From contig CAWAJF010000008.1 in assembly GCA_963782345.1 (NCBI GenBank), positions 62,001-126,000 of the forward strand: a stretch of 64,000 nucleotides of DNA. Direction: 5' to 3'. Shown piece by piece: positions 52,676-60,873 of the stretch. A program made the translations under genes and the position numbers. Source of the stretch: DASUPK01 sp963782345. GTDB taxonomy: Bacteria > Actinomycetota > Thermoleophilia > Solirubrobacterales > 70-9. The notes beneath the pieces were generated by a model. That model saw only the letters and a list, made by a program, of their open reading frames with translations, had not been told where the DNA came from and ran no database searches. Each line of letters starts with the position of its first letter. The stretch's first letter is position 1.

Positions 52676-54040
52676 CTAGTTTCCGGTCAGCTTCTCGGCG
52701 ACGCGCTCGAGGCCGACGGCCCGCGAACCCTTGACCAGGACCGCGTCGCCCGGTCCCAGCGCCTCGGCAAGGGCATCAGCCGCGGCCTCGGCATCGTCGA
52801 CGTGGCGATCCGGCTCGTATGCGGCGGCGAGCTCCCCCACCCCGATGATCAGCTCGACCCCCCGCTCGCGCGCATGTCTGCCGATCTCGCGGTGGTACGC
52901 GGCCGCGTCGGGCCCGAGCTCCCTCATCTCCCCGAGCACCGCGAGGCGCCGGCCCTTCGCCTCGAGCGTGCCGAGGTGGTCCAGCGCCGCCCGCATGGAG
53001 ATCGGGTTGGCGTTGTAGGAGTCGTTGATCAGGATGGCGTCCTCCGGGAGCTCGACGAGCTCCCCACGAAGGCGCGAGAAGACTATCCCGGGCGCCCGAT
53101 CCGCCATCTCGCCCAGCGGGAACCCGAGCGCGACCCCCGCCGCGATCGCCGCCAGGGCGTTGTCGAGGTTGTGCGCCTCGACGAAGGGAAGCTTGAACGC
53201 ATGCTCGCCGTCCGGCGTGCCCACGAGGGCGTCGGTCTCCCCCGCCTCCGCGAGCACCCAGGTCGCCTCGACGTCGCCGCCGGCTCCGAAGCGAAGCAGC
53301 TTCGGAGCCCGCTCGAGGTGCGGCGCGAGCGGGCCGGGCTCGCCGGGCACCACGGCCGTCCCGCCCGGGCGCAGGCCGTCGATGATCTCCGCCTTGGCGG
53401 CCGCGATCGCCTCGACGGAGCCGAGCAGCTCGACGTGAACCGGCCCGACGTTCGTGATCACGCCGACGTCGGGTGCGGCGATCGCGCAGAGCTCGGCGAT
53501 CTGGCCGGGGCCGCGCATACCCATCTCGAGCACCAGCACCTCGGTTTCCTCCGGGGCCGCCAGCACGGCGAGCGGCAGGCCGATCTCGGTGTTGTAGTTC
53601 TCCGGGCTCGCCTGGACCTGAGCCGGCAGGATCGCCCGGCAGACATCCTTGACCGAGGTCTTCCCCGTCGAGCCGGTGATCCCCACGACGCGGGCGCCGA
53701 GCTCGTCACGCCACCCCCGCGCGAGCGACTGCAGTGACGCGAGGGGATCCGGAGCGCCCAGGATCCAGCCGGCGCCGTCGAGGGCGGCGCCCTCCCGTCG
53801 CTGGGCGGCCAGCTCCCGGCCCCACTGCGTGCCGACCAGGATCCCCCATGCTCGGTCGCGGAGGGCGGCGGCGCCGAACTCCCCGCCGTCGGCGCGGTCA
53901 CCCGGCAGGCCGACGAACAGGTCGCCCTCGCGGACCTCGCGGGAGTCGATCACCGCGCGGTTGGGTCCCACGTCGTCGCCTCGCGCCAGCACCTCCGCCC
54001 CCGCCAGCGAGGCGAGCCGGTCACCGTCGAGCGAGATCAA
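52676..54040 (-). CDS. murF: UDP-N-acetylmuramoyl-tripeptide--D-alanyl-D-alanine ligase
   Basis: A 454-residue Mur ligase completing the pentapeptide. DSREVREGDLFVGLPGDRAD (about 32-51), the P-loop GITGSTGKTSVKD (about 118-130), NTEIGLPLAVLAAPEETEVL, MGMRGPGQIAELCAIAAPDV and LINDSYNANPISMRAALDHL (about 336-355) are diagnostic. The TTG start overlaps the murE stop (TTGA). Confidence 0.96.
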   Translation of the reverse strand: MISLDGDRLASLAGAEVLARGDDVGPNRAVIDSREVREGDLFVGLPGDRADGGEFGAAALRDRAWGILVGTQWGRELAAQRREGAALDGAGWILGAPDPLASLQSLARGWRDELGARVVGITGSTGKTSVKDVCRAILPAQVQASPENYNTEIGLPLAVLAAPEETEVLVLEMGMRGPGQIAELCAIAAPDVGVITNVGPVHVELLGSVEAIAAAKAEIIDGLRPGGTAVVPGEPGPLAPHLERAPKLLRFGAGGDVEATWVLAEAGETDALVGTPDGEHAFKLPFVEAHNLDNALAAIAAGVALGFPLGEMADRAPGIVFSRLRGELVELPEDAILINDSYNANPISMRAALDHLGTLEAKGRRLAVLGEMRELGPDAAAYHREIGRHARERGVELIIGVGELAAAYEPDRHVDDAEAAADALAEALGPGDAVLVKGSRAVGLERVAEKLTGN

Positions 54041-55548
54041 TTGGCGGCGCTGGTTGCCATCTTGCGGAGCTCCTCGCGCGCCACGTCGCGGTCGTCGAAC
54101 GGGATCTTCCGCCCGTTCTCGAACTCCTGGCCCTGCTCGTGGCCCTTGCCCGCGATCACCACGAGGTCCCCATCCTCGGCACGGGCGAGTGCTGAGGCGA
54201 TCGCCGCGCGTCGGTCGACGTCGATCAGCACCTCGGCGTGCGGGCTCTCGGGTATGCCCTGGCGGACCATCTCGATGATCGCCTCGGGATCCTCTGATCG
54301 GGGGTTGTCGGACGTGACGACCGCGATATCAGACAGCTCCGCCCCGGCCCTCCCCATCAGCGGGCGCTTCTCGGTGTCTCGGTCGCCGCCGCAGCCGAAC
54401 ACCGTGATCAGACGATGACCGGTCAGCCGTCGCGCCGCTGCGAGCACGTTCTCGAGCGAGTCCGGCGTGTGGGCGTAGTCGACGATCACGCCGAAGGGCT
54501 GGCCCTCGTCGATCGACTCGAAGCGGCCGGGAACCTGCTCGGCCGAGGCCAGCGCCCTCGCGGACTCTCCGAGGTCAAGTCCCAGGGCGTGCGCGACGGC
54601 CAGGGCCGCAAGGGCGTTGGAGACGTTGAAGTCGCCCGGCAGCGGTGTCTGCACGTCGATCTCGCCCTCGGGAGACATGCAGAGGAACCGGGAGCCGGAG
54701 GGGTCGAAGGCGACGCCGCGGGCGCTGAGGTCGGCCGCGCCGCCTGCGGCCGAGTAGGTGATGCAGTCGCCGCCGTCACCTGTCGAGAGCTCCTCTGCGA
54801 GCCGCTGGCCGTACGGGTCATCGAGGTTCACAACCGAGATGCCGCCCTCGAGCTCGATCAGCGGGGCTCCACCCTCCCCCATGAACAGGATCCGCTTGGC
54901 AGCGAAGTAGTCCTCCATGCCCGCATGGAAGTCGAGATGGTCCTGGCTCAGGTTGGTGAAGACCTTGACGGCGAAATCGATCGCGTCGGCCCGGTGCAGG
55001 ACGAGCGCGTGCGAGGAGACCTCCATCGCGCAGGCGTCGTCGCCCGCCTCGAGCATGCGGGCGAAGGTTCGCTGCAGGTCGATCGCCTCGGGCGTCGTCC
55101 GCTCGACGTCCTCGACCTGACCGCCGACCACCTGCCGCACCGTCCCGAGCAGGCCGCAACGTCTTCCGGCGGACTCCAACAGGTGCCGCACGAGGAACGC
55201 CGTGGTCGTCTTGCCGTTGGTCCCGGTGATTCCGATGACGGTGAGCTCGGAGGTCGGGTCGCCGTTGAAGGTCGCCGCGAATGGCGCCATCGCTGCCCGT
55301 GCATCGCCGACCAGCACCTGGGGCGCTTCGAGCTCCAGGGTCCGTTCGACGACCAGGGCCGCGGCCCCGGCATCGACGGCCGCCGCGGCGAAGTCATGGC
55401 CGTCCGTCCTCTCTCCCGGGAAGCAGAAGAACAGCGTTCCCTCGCTCACCCGGCGGCTGTCATAGGCGAGGCCGCGGACCTCCACGGCCGGATCGCCGCG
55501 CAGATCCGCGGCGACGCCAGATGCTCTGAGCAGCTCGCCAAGCTCCAT
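54037..55548 (-). CDS. murE: UDP-N-acetylmuramoyl-tripeptide synthetase, meso-DAP type
   Basis: A 503-residue Mur ligase adding the third stem residue. DSRRVSEGTLFFCFPGERTD (about 30-49), the P-loop GITGTNGKTTTAFLVRHLL (about 107-125), EVSSHALVLHRADAIDFAVK, NLSQDHLDFHAGMEDYFAAK and VDYAHTPDSLENVL are present. The selectivity motif reads SDNPRSEDP; DNPR is the meso-diaminopimelate signature, so the wall should be DAP-type. ATG at 55548. Confidence 0.96.
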   Translation of the reverse strand: MELGELLRASGVAADLRGDPAVEVRGLAYDSRRVSEGTLFFCFPGERTDGHDFAAAAVDAGAAALVVERTLELEAPQVLVGDARAAMAPFAATFNGDPTSELTVIGITGTNGKTTTAFLVRHLLESAGRRCGLLGTVRQVVGGQVEDVERTTPEAIDLQRTFARMLEAGDDACAMEVSSHALVLHRADAIDFAVKVFTNLSQDHLDFHAGMEDYFAAKRILFMGEGGAPLIELEGGISVVNLDDPYGQRLAEELSTGDGGDCITYSAAGGAADLSARGVAFDPSGSRFLCMSPEGEIDVQTPLPGDFNVSNALAALAVAHALGLDLGESARALASAEQVPGRFESIDEGQPFGVIVDYAHTPDSLENVLAAARRLTGHRLITVFGCGGDRDTEKRPLMGRAGAELSDIAVVTSDNPRSEDPEAIIEMVRQGIPESPHAEVLIDVDRRAAIASALARAEDGDLVVIAGKGHEQGQEFENGRKIPFDDRDVAREELRKMATSAAN

Positions 55549-55628
55549 CCCGACGCGATTCTAGGAGCGATGCGTGAGGCGGCGGTGCTGCCGCAACCGC
55601 CAGGATCAGGTCGGACAGGGTCCCGGGC

Positions 55629-57287
55629 CTAGTTCGGCGAGATGCCGAGGTACGGCAGCGCGAACTCCGCGATCTGCCCGAAGACCGGCGCGGCGACCAA
55701 CCCGCCCACGTGCACGTACTGCGGCTCGTCGACGACCACGGCGACGAGCAGCTTCGGATGGTGCGCCGGCGCGAAGCCGACGAAGGAGGCGACGTAGCGG
55801 CTGTCCGAGTAGGTCCCGTTCTCGACCTTCTGGGCGGTACCCGTCTTCCCCGCCAGCACGTACCCGGGAACGCTGACCTCCGACGCGGTGCCACCCGGCT
55901 CGAGCACGCCCTCGAGCATCCGGCGCAGCCGGGCGGCGGTTTTCGAGGTGATCACGCGATGCGGGTCGGTGTTCTGGTCGGCGGGGTGCCCGCCCACGCT
56001 GGTGATCAGGGTCGGGCGCCGCAGGATGCCGCCGTCGGCGATCGCGGAGTACGCAGTCGCCATCTGCATCGGCGTCACCGCGAGGCCCTGGCCGATCGGC
56101 AGGTTGCCCATCGTCGAGCCGGAGTAGTCCTTGCGCGCCGGCACGATCCCCCGCTCCTCGCCGGGATAGCCGATGCCGGTGGGCCGCCCGAAGCCAAAGC
56201 GGTTGATCCATTGGGAGAAGCGGTCGGCACCCTCCTTCAGCCCGATCGTCACGGCGCCGACGTTCGACGACTGCGCGAGGATCTGGGCCGTCGTGAGCGT
56301 CTCGGCCGGGCGGGCCTCGGCCTCGCCGATGGTCCGGTCGTAGACGTGGATCTCAGGGGGCAGATAGAAGCTCGAGTTCGGCGTGACCACGTGGTCCTCG
56401 AGCGCCGAGGCCACGGTGAAGGCCTTGAAGGTCGAGCCGGGCTCGTAGGTGAAGCCGGTGGCGCGGTTCTCGAGCTCATCGGGGCTCGCCTTGGCGAGGT
56501 TCTCGGGATCGAAGCCCGGCGTGTTCGCCATCGCCAGGACCTCTCCCGTATTGGGGTTCATCACGATCGCCGTGGCGCCTTTGGCGTCGTAGTGCTGGAC
56601 GGCCGCATTCAGCGCCTCCTCGGTCTTGCCCTGGATCGCGGCGTCAAGCGTCGTCTGAACGTCCTCCCCCACGCTCGCCGGGGTGACGGTCTCCATCCGC
56701 AGTGGGCGTCCCACCGCGTCGTGGACCACGTCCTCCTCGCCGTTCGCCCCGCCGAGCACGCCGTTCTCCAAGTGCTCGAGGCCGGTCAGCCCCTGGTTGT
56801 CGGTCCCCACCGCCCCGATCACCTGCGAGGCAAGCTGACCCTGGGGGTAGAGCCGCTTGCTGGTCGGGACCGTGGAGATGCCGGCGATGTCGAGCTTCTT
56901 CACCTCCGCCGCGACGTTCGGATCGACCTTTCTGGCGAGATAGGCGAAGCCCGAGGTCCGGTCCGAAAGCGCCTTGAGCAGGTCCGCGGTCGGCACGCCG
57001 AGCACGTCATGCAGCTTCATCGCCGTGCGGCCGGGATTCTCGACCTGGTACGGCGTGGCGACCACGTCCGCGGCGTCCTCGGAGGCCGCCAGCACCTTGC
57101 CGTTGCGGTCGAGCACGCGGCCGCGCTCGCCCGGGATGGTCACGGTCGTGACCTGCTGGCTGCGGGCCTCGGCGCGGAGACTGCCCCCCTTCACGCCCTG
57201 CAGCCAGAACGAGCGGGCGATCGCGAACGAGAAGACCAGGCAGAAGATGCAGAAGAGCAGCCCGAGCCGGCGATCGATCATTCGCAT
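55629..57287 (-). CDS. ftsI: FtsI / PBP3-like peptidoglycan transpeptidase
   Basis: A 552-residue class B penicillin-binding protein: short cytoplasmic start, one membrane helix (about 8-27), a pedestal domain with GERGRVLDRNGKVLA (about 53-67), and the transpeptidase with SxxK in EPGSTFKAF (about residue 288), SxN in AQSSNVGAV and KTGT in AGKTGTAQK (about 480). It cross-links septal peptidoglycan with FtsW. The gap of 80 bp to murE has no obvious element. ATG at 57287. Confidence 0.96.
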   Translation of the reverse strand: MRMIDRRLGLLFCIFCLVFSFAIARSFWLQGVKGGSLRAEARSQQVTTVTIPGERGRVLDRNGKVLAASEDAADVVATPYQVENPGRTAMKLHDVLGVPTADLLKALSDRTSGFAYLARKVDPNVAAEVKKLDIAGISTVPTSKRLYPQGQLASQVIGAVGTDNQGLTGLEHLENGVLGGANGEEDVVHDAVGRPLRMETVTPASVGEDVQTTLDAAIQGKTEEALNAAVQHYDAKGATAIVMNPNTGEVLAMANTPGFDPENLAKASPDELENRATGFTYEPGSTFKAFTVASALEDHVVTPNSSFYLPPEIHVYDRTIGEAEARPAETLTTAQILAQSSNVGAVTIGLKEGADRFSQWINRFGFGRPTGIGYPGEERGIVPARKDYSGSTMGNLPIGQGLAVTPMQMATAYSAIADGGILRRPTLITSVGGHPADQNTDPHRVITSKTAARLRRMLEGVLEPGGTASEVSVPGYVLAGKTGTAQKVENGTYSDSRYVASFVGFAPAHHPKLLVAVVVDEPQYVHVGGLVAAPVFGQIAEFALPYLGISPN

Positions 57288-57299
57288 CGCCGGTTGCCC

Positions 57300-58112
57300 C
57301 TAGAGGCCTACGCCTCCGGTCGAGCTTCCGGACGAGCTCGAGGAAGAGCTCGAGGAGGAGCCGCTCCCGCTCGAGGTGCCGCTCGCCGAACCGCTGCTCG
57401 TGCTCGGCGCAGTGGCGGTTGGGGTGGGAGTCGTGGTCGGCGCCACCGTCGTCGTGGGCGCGGGTGTCGAGCTCGTGTCGACCGGCGCGTAGGAGGTGCC
57501 CGGCGCGGGATAGCTCGATGGCAGGCTCGGCGCCATCAGGAAGCTGTCGGTGCCCAGCAGGTGCGCCAAGCGCTGCGCGCTCCCGTCGCTTGCGTTCAGA
57601 TAGGTGATCGACTTCGGAGGAGGCACGGCGAGTCCCAGGCGGGAGGCCTCGGCCTCAACCCTGCTGGCCGAGAGTCGCTCGTCGATCTGTGCCTGAAGGC
57701 CGGAGATCTCGCTCTTCAGCTCGTCGATCTGGATCGACCGGCCGCCCGAGCCTGCGGTCAGGCTGAGGCTGAGGACGTTGAGCGCGACGATTCCGACGAG
57801 CATCGCGCCGAGGACGGCGATCCAGCCGCGTCCCCGGGTGAGTCGCATGATCAGAGTGGAGTCGGAGATGTCCCGGACGGCGCCGGCGCTTCGGACCGCC
57901 GCCTGCGGGAAGAGCGCGGCGCCGGCGACCGCCGGTCGCATCAGCCGGGCGGCGGGCGCCTGGCGGGCGCGGCCGCGGGGCGCCGGCCTCCGCCGGGCGC
58001 TTCGAGCCTTCCGTCGCGGCGCCTGACGCGGCGCGGCTTTGATGCGAGGGCGATCCGCAGGCGAAGCCGAGGAGCGATCCGTTCTATGTGGAGCCGTGGC
58101 AGCGGCGGCCAT
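57300..58112 (-). CDS. ftsL: FtsL-like septum protein
   Basis: A ~270-residue protein: basic, Arg/Pro/Ala-rich N-terminus (1-95), one membrane helix (about 98-118, WIAVLGAMLVGIVALNVLSL), a coiled-coil segment (IQIDELKSEISGLQAQIDER, about 127-146) and a Pro/Thr/Ser-rich tail of about 80 residues ending in a run of serines. Position between rsmH and ftsI plus TM and coiled coil identify it; sequence alone would not. The ATG at 58112 shares a base with the rsmH stop. Residues about 9-24 (HRTDRSSASPADRPRI) are encoded by a hairpin repeat of family B. Confidence 0.8.
   Translation of the reverse strand: MAAAATAPHRTDRSSASPADRPRIKAAPRQAPRRKARSARRRPAPRGRARQAPAARLMRPAVAGAALFPQAAVRSAGAVRDISDSTLIMRLTRGRGWIAVLGAMLVGIVALNVLSLSLTAGSGGRSIQIDELKSEISGLQAQIDERLSASRVEAEASRLGLAVPPPKSITYLNASDGSAQRLAHLLGTDSFLMAPSLPSSYPAPGTSYAPVDTSSTPAPTTTVAPTTTPTPTATAPSTSSGSASGTSSGSGSSSSSSSSSSGSSTGGVGL
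58046..58086. repeat. Hairpin repeat, family B copy 3 (inside ftsL)
   Basis: The minus strand reads TAGAACGGATCGCTCCTCGG, then CTTCGCCTGCGG and ATCGCCCTC. The copy at 31284-31324 reads TAGAACGGGTTGCTCCTCGG, then CTTCGCCTGCGG and AGCACCCTC. Thus 36 of 41 bases agree. Here the stem arms have diverged and no longer pair well, and the element is translated in the FtsL N-terminus. Confidence 0.75.
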
Positions 58113-59152
58113 CAGCCCCCCTCCTCCTCTTCGCGGATCTTGAGCGCGGCACGCAGGTGCGCCGAGGAGGCGCGCGGGTTCCGCTCGAGCTCGTCGGGAC
58201 CGGGAGCGATCGCTCGCTTGGTGAGCAGCTCGGCCTCCGGCTCGTGGCCACACACGCAGACCGGAAGCTCCGGCGGACAGACACAGCCGCGGGCTCGATC
58301 GGCGAGGAAGCGCTTGACGCGCCGGTCCTCGAGCGAATGGAAGGAGATCGCGCCGAGGCGCCCGCCGACCGGCAGGATGTCCCAGGCCAGGGGCAGCGCG
58401 TGATCGAGCGCGTCGAGCTCGCCGTTCACGGCGATCCGGATCGCCTGGAAGGTGCGCTTGGCCGGATGCCCGCGGCCGAATCGCTCGGAGGGCGGGATCG
58501 CGCCCTTGATCGCGCGGACGAGCTGCGCGGTCGTGTCGATCGGGCGGCGCTTGACGATCTCGCGCGCGATCGATCCGCCGCGGCGCTCCTCGCCGAGCTC
58601 GCGGATCGCGTTCGCGAGACGGTCCTGGGGCCAGTCGTTGACAACGGTCGCCGCCGAGAGGCTCTGGGTCGGGTCCATGCGCATGTCGAGCGGCGCGTCG
58701 TACGAGTACGAGAAGCCTCGCTCCCAGGCATCGACCTGCATCGAGGACATACCGAGGTCGAAGACGATCGCGTCGGGCCGCACGCCCTCGCCGCGAAGCC
58801 CCTCGAGCGCCATGACGAAGTCGGCGCGCAGGAAGCGAGATCGGGACGGTGCGTGGGCGGCGAACTCACTCCAGCGCTCCTCGGAGGCGGGATCGCGGTC
58901 GACCGCGATCAGCTCGCCCTCCTGGCCGATGCGCTCGGAGATCAGGCGGGCGTGGCCGCCGCCCCCGAAGGTGCAGTCGACGAACGTCTCGCCCGGGTGC
59001 GGGTCGAGGACGTCGATCAGCTCTGTTGCGAGGACGGGCTCATGTTCGGTGGGCACGTACGTAAGGTTCGCTGACGAGGCCGGTTGTCCGGCCGCCCTGT
59101 TGGTGGCGGCCGAAATGCGGGGCCCCACCACTCGATGTGTTGCTGTGGCCAT
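58112..59152 (-). CDS. rsmH: 16S rRNA (cytosine(1402)-N(4))-methyltransferase
   Basis: A 346-residue SAM enzyme methylating C1402. The SAM site is in DCTFGGGGHARLISERIG (about 77-94); DAIVFDLGMSSMQVDAWERG (about 145-164), PLDMRMDP and GGRLGAISFHSLEDRRVKRF (about 279-298) are diagnostic. An insertion with four cysteines (CVCPPELPVCVCG) near 307-319 may bind a metal. The ATG at 59152 lies 1 nt after the mraZ stop; the ~30-residue N-terminal extension before EHEPVLATELID is variable. Confidence 0.96.
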   Translation of the reverse strand: MATATHRVVGPRISAATNRAAGQPASSANLTYVPTEHEPVLATELIDVLDPHPGETFVDCTFGGGGHARLISERIGQEGELIAVDRDPASEERWSEFAAHAPSRSRFLRADFVMALEGLRGEGVRPDAIVFDLGMSSMQVDAWERGFSYSYDAPLDMRMDPTQSLSAATVVNDWPQDRLANAIRELGEERRGGSIAREIVKRRPIDTTAQLVRAIKGAIPPSERFGRGHPAKRTFQAIRIAVNGELDALDHALPLAWDILPVGGRLGAISFHSLEDRRVKRFLADRARGCVCPPELPVCVCGHEPEAELLTKRAIAPGPDELERNPRASSAHLRAALKIREEEEGG

Positions 59153-59153
59153 T

Positions 59154-59597
59154 TCAGCCTCCTTCGCTCTCGGAGAGGTTCTCGGCGACGTCTGAGACCT
59201 CCGCATCCATTTCCTTCTCGTACTCGGCCCAGCGCTCGGCGCTCCAGATCTCGAACCAGTCGTCGGAGCCGACGATCACGCAGGGGCCCTCGCCCAGGCC
59301 GGCGTGCTCGATCAGCTTCTTCGGCAGCCGGATCCGGCCGGCGGAGTCAAGGGAGTCGTCGAAGGCGCCACCGTGGAAGTGGCGGCGCAGCATCCGCCCG
59401 CGCTTGCCGAGCGGGTTGGTCTCGCCGAGGAAGCTCTTCGTGAAGTTCTCGTAGCCGCCGGGCGCGAACACCCAGACAGAGGGGTCGAGGCCCTTGGCGA
59501 GAACGACTCCATCAGCCAGCGCCGCGCGGAACCTCGACGGGACCGTGAGGCGGTCCTTGGCGTCGAGATTGTGCTCGTACTGACCGAGAAACGACAA
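59154..59597 (-). CDS. mraZ: Transcriptional regulator MraZ
   Basis: A 147-residue double SpoVT/AbrB-fold protein. DAKDRLTVPSRFRAAL (about residues 12-27) and DSAGRIRLPKKLIEHAG (about 84-100) are the two swapped-hairpin signatures. It forms a ring and binds TGGG repeats to control the dcw cluster; such repeats are present in its own promoter. The start is TTG at 59597 with GGAGAGGA upstream. First gene of the cluster. Confidence 0.96.
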   Translation of the reverse strand: MSFLGQYEHNLDAKDRLTVPSRFRAALADGVVLAKGLDPSVWVFAPGGYENFTKSFLGETNPLGKRGRMLRRHFHGGAFDDSLDSAGRIRLPKKLIEHAGLGEGPCVIVGSDDWFEIWSAERWAEYEKEMDAEVSDVAENLSESEGG

Positions 59598-59640
59598 AGC
59601 GGGCTTCCTCTCCGGAGGGTGAGTCGGTCTGTTCGGAGCG

Positions 59641-59681
59641 GGCCGGGGTGGTGAGGTGGGAGGAGCCTCATCACCCCGGCC
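59641..59681 (-). promoter_or_regulatory. Strong hairpin in the mraZ 5' leader
   Basis: GGCCGGGGTGATGAGG and CCTCACCACCCCGGCC (minus strand) pair over 16 positions with a single mismatch around a 9-nt loop. No T-run follows, so it is not a classical terminator. It lies about 20-60 nt downstream of the predicted transcription start and 44 nt before the TTG. It may stabilise the mRNA or set dcw expression. Confidence 0.65.
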
Positions 59682-59700
59682 CTATTGACCAACTCTGTTT

Positions 59701-59732
59701 GCCACGCTAACCCACTCTGCCCCACTTTGCAA
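59701..59732 (-). promoter_or_regulatory. mraZ (dcw) promoter with three MraZ boxes
   Basis: The minus strand has TTGCAA (59727-59732), a 17-bp spacer and TAGCGT (59704-59709), fitting -35 and -10. GTGGG, GTGGG and GTGGC recur at 10-bp steps (59721-59725, 59711-59715, 59701-59705), the arrangement MraZ recognises. The first two boxes lie within the spacer, so MraZ binding should block polymerase: autoregulation. Confidence 0.75.
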
Positions 59733-60037
59733 CACAGATTGGGCGGGCGCATTGCACCCGATCCGTCGGACGGAACTGCTACCCGGGTCGGAGGAGCGCT
59801 GAAATCCGCATTCCCATGCGGTTTGAGGGGCTCCGCGACGCGCCCGGTTGCGACGCCTTGGTGGCCTGGTCCTGCAACTCCGGTTGCAGTGAAGAGGACC
59901 GCCACCGGGATGCCCCCCACTTTGCCCCCCGGTCGGCTTCACGCGTCGAGCCGCGCGGCGGCGATCCTCTCGCCCCGCCTCACGCCCGGATCAGTTCAGG
60001 CGTTCCATCGGCAGTTGACGACGGCAAAGGAGTCGAG
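59733..60037. other. Intergenic region upstream of mraZ and the Ada-domain gene
   Basis: No gene seen in 305 bp. Three small perfect stems: CCGCAT-TCCC-ATGCGG (59806-59821), CTGCAAC-TCCG-GTTGCAG (59872-59889) and a TCCG/CGGA dyad near 59763-59775. I looked for RNase P RNA, sometimes near dcw in actinobacteria, and did not find its GAGGAAAGTCC motif. Whether the stems form one RNA is unknown. Confidence 0.4.
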
Positions 60038-60256
60038 ATGCACTTCGAGCGGCGCTATCGAGCGATGGAGACGAGAGACGAGGCCCAGGCGGGGGAGTTC
60101 TTCGCGGCGGTCACCTCGACCGGCATCTATTGCCGTCCGGGCTGCCCGGCGCGGATGCCGAAGCGCGAGAACGTCCGCTTCTACCTGACCGCCGCCGCGG
60201 CGCGGAGCGACGGGTTCCGCGCGTGCCTTCGCTGCCACCCGGACGAGTTCGAGTGA
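60038..60256 (+). CDS. Stand-alone Ada N-terminal zinc / methyl-acceptor domain
   Basis: A 72-residue protein corresponding only to the N-terminal domain of Ada. Cysteines at 32, 36, 63 and 66 (GIYCRPGCPAR ... GFRACLRCHPDE) match the zinc tetrad; Cys32 corresponds to the residue that takes methyl groups from DNA phosphotriesters in Ada. The AraC-type and alkyltransferase domains are absent. AAAGGAG 7 nt before the ATG fixes the start. The stop overlaps the next start (GTGA). It may be a methylation sensor or a remnant kept for metal binding. Confidence 0.85.
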   Translation: MHFERRYRAMETRDEAQAGEFFAAVTSTGIYCRPGCPARMPKRENVRFYLTAAAARSDGFRACLRCHPDEFE

Positions 60257-60873
60257 GCGGCGCCGAGCGGTTGCGCGCCGCGGCCGCGGCGGCCACGGTG
60301 GGGCCGGCGGTCTGGTTCGCGGTGATGATCGTGCTGGGACTGGCGGTCCCCGGCTACGACACGCTCACCATGCCCGCCAGCGCTCTCAGCCTCGGCTCGG
60401 CCGGCTGGGTGATGATCGTGAACTTCGTGCTGTTGGGTGCGGTCGAGATCGCGTTCGCCTTTGCGCTGTGGCGAGTGGCGGAAAGCTCCGGTCTCGGGCG
60501 TGCCGAGGCGGTCCTGATCGGATTCGCGGGTGCCTGCACGCTGATCGCCGGGCCGCTGATCACGGATCCTGACGACGCGCTGAGGACGCTCCACGCCCAG
60601 CTGCACCTGGCCGCGGTCGCGTGCGCCTTCGCGGCCGTGTCGGCGGCCGCCATCCTGGTCTCGCGGCGAGGCAGCGCGACCCGCGGTTTTGCCGCCTTCT
60701 CGCTGCTGACCGGCCTGTCCGTCCTGCCCCTCTTCGTCATCTCGGAGGCGGCGACCCCGATGCTGGGAGTGATTCAGCGCGCCGCGGTGGCGATCGCGTT
60801 CACCTGGCTGACGCTGCTCGCGCTGCGCATGCGCGCTGCCATTCCGCCGGCCGAGCTCAGAACCCGGACATGA
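60253..60873 (+). CDS. DUF998-like integral membrane protein
   Basis: A 206-residue protein with six predicted helices (first about 16-35, VGPAVWFAVMIVLGLAVPGY). PGYDTLTMPASALSLG (about 32-47) and LITDPDDALRTLHAQLHLAA (about 97-116) resemble DUF998 family motifs. Function unknown. GTG start coupled to the Ada-domain stop. Its 3' end overlaps the convergent tadC end by 17 bp. Confidence 0.75.
   Translation: MSGAERLRAAAAAATVGPAVWFAVMIVLGLAVPGYDTLTMPASALSLGSAGWVMIVNFVLLGAVEIAFAFALWRVAESSGLGRAEAVLIGFAGACTLIAGPLITDPDDALRTLHAQLHLAAVACAFAAVSAAAILVSRRGSATRGFAAFSLLTGLSVLPLFVISEAATPMLGVIQRAAVAIAFTWLTLLALRMRAAIPPAELRTRT

Noticed and set aside
55710..58403. Very long plus-strand open frame (897 codons) opposite ftsI and ftsL.
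   Set aside because: It is the antisense shadow of GC-rich genes: no domains, Arg/Asp/Gly-biased composition, and clear genes on the other strand. The same reasoning removes other long shadows, such as those opposite ribBA, priA and gcvPA.
59598..60037. RNase P RNA gene near the dcw cluster.
   Set aside because: The hallmark GAGGAAAGTCC and ACAGAAA motifs are absent.
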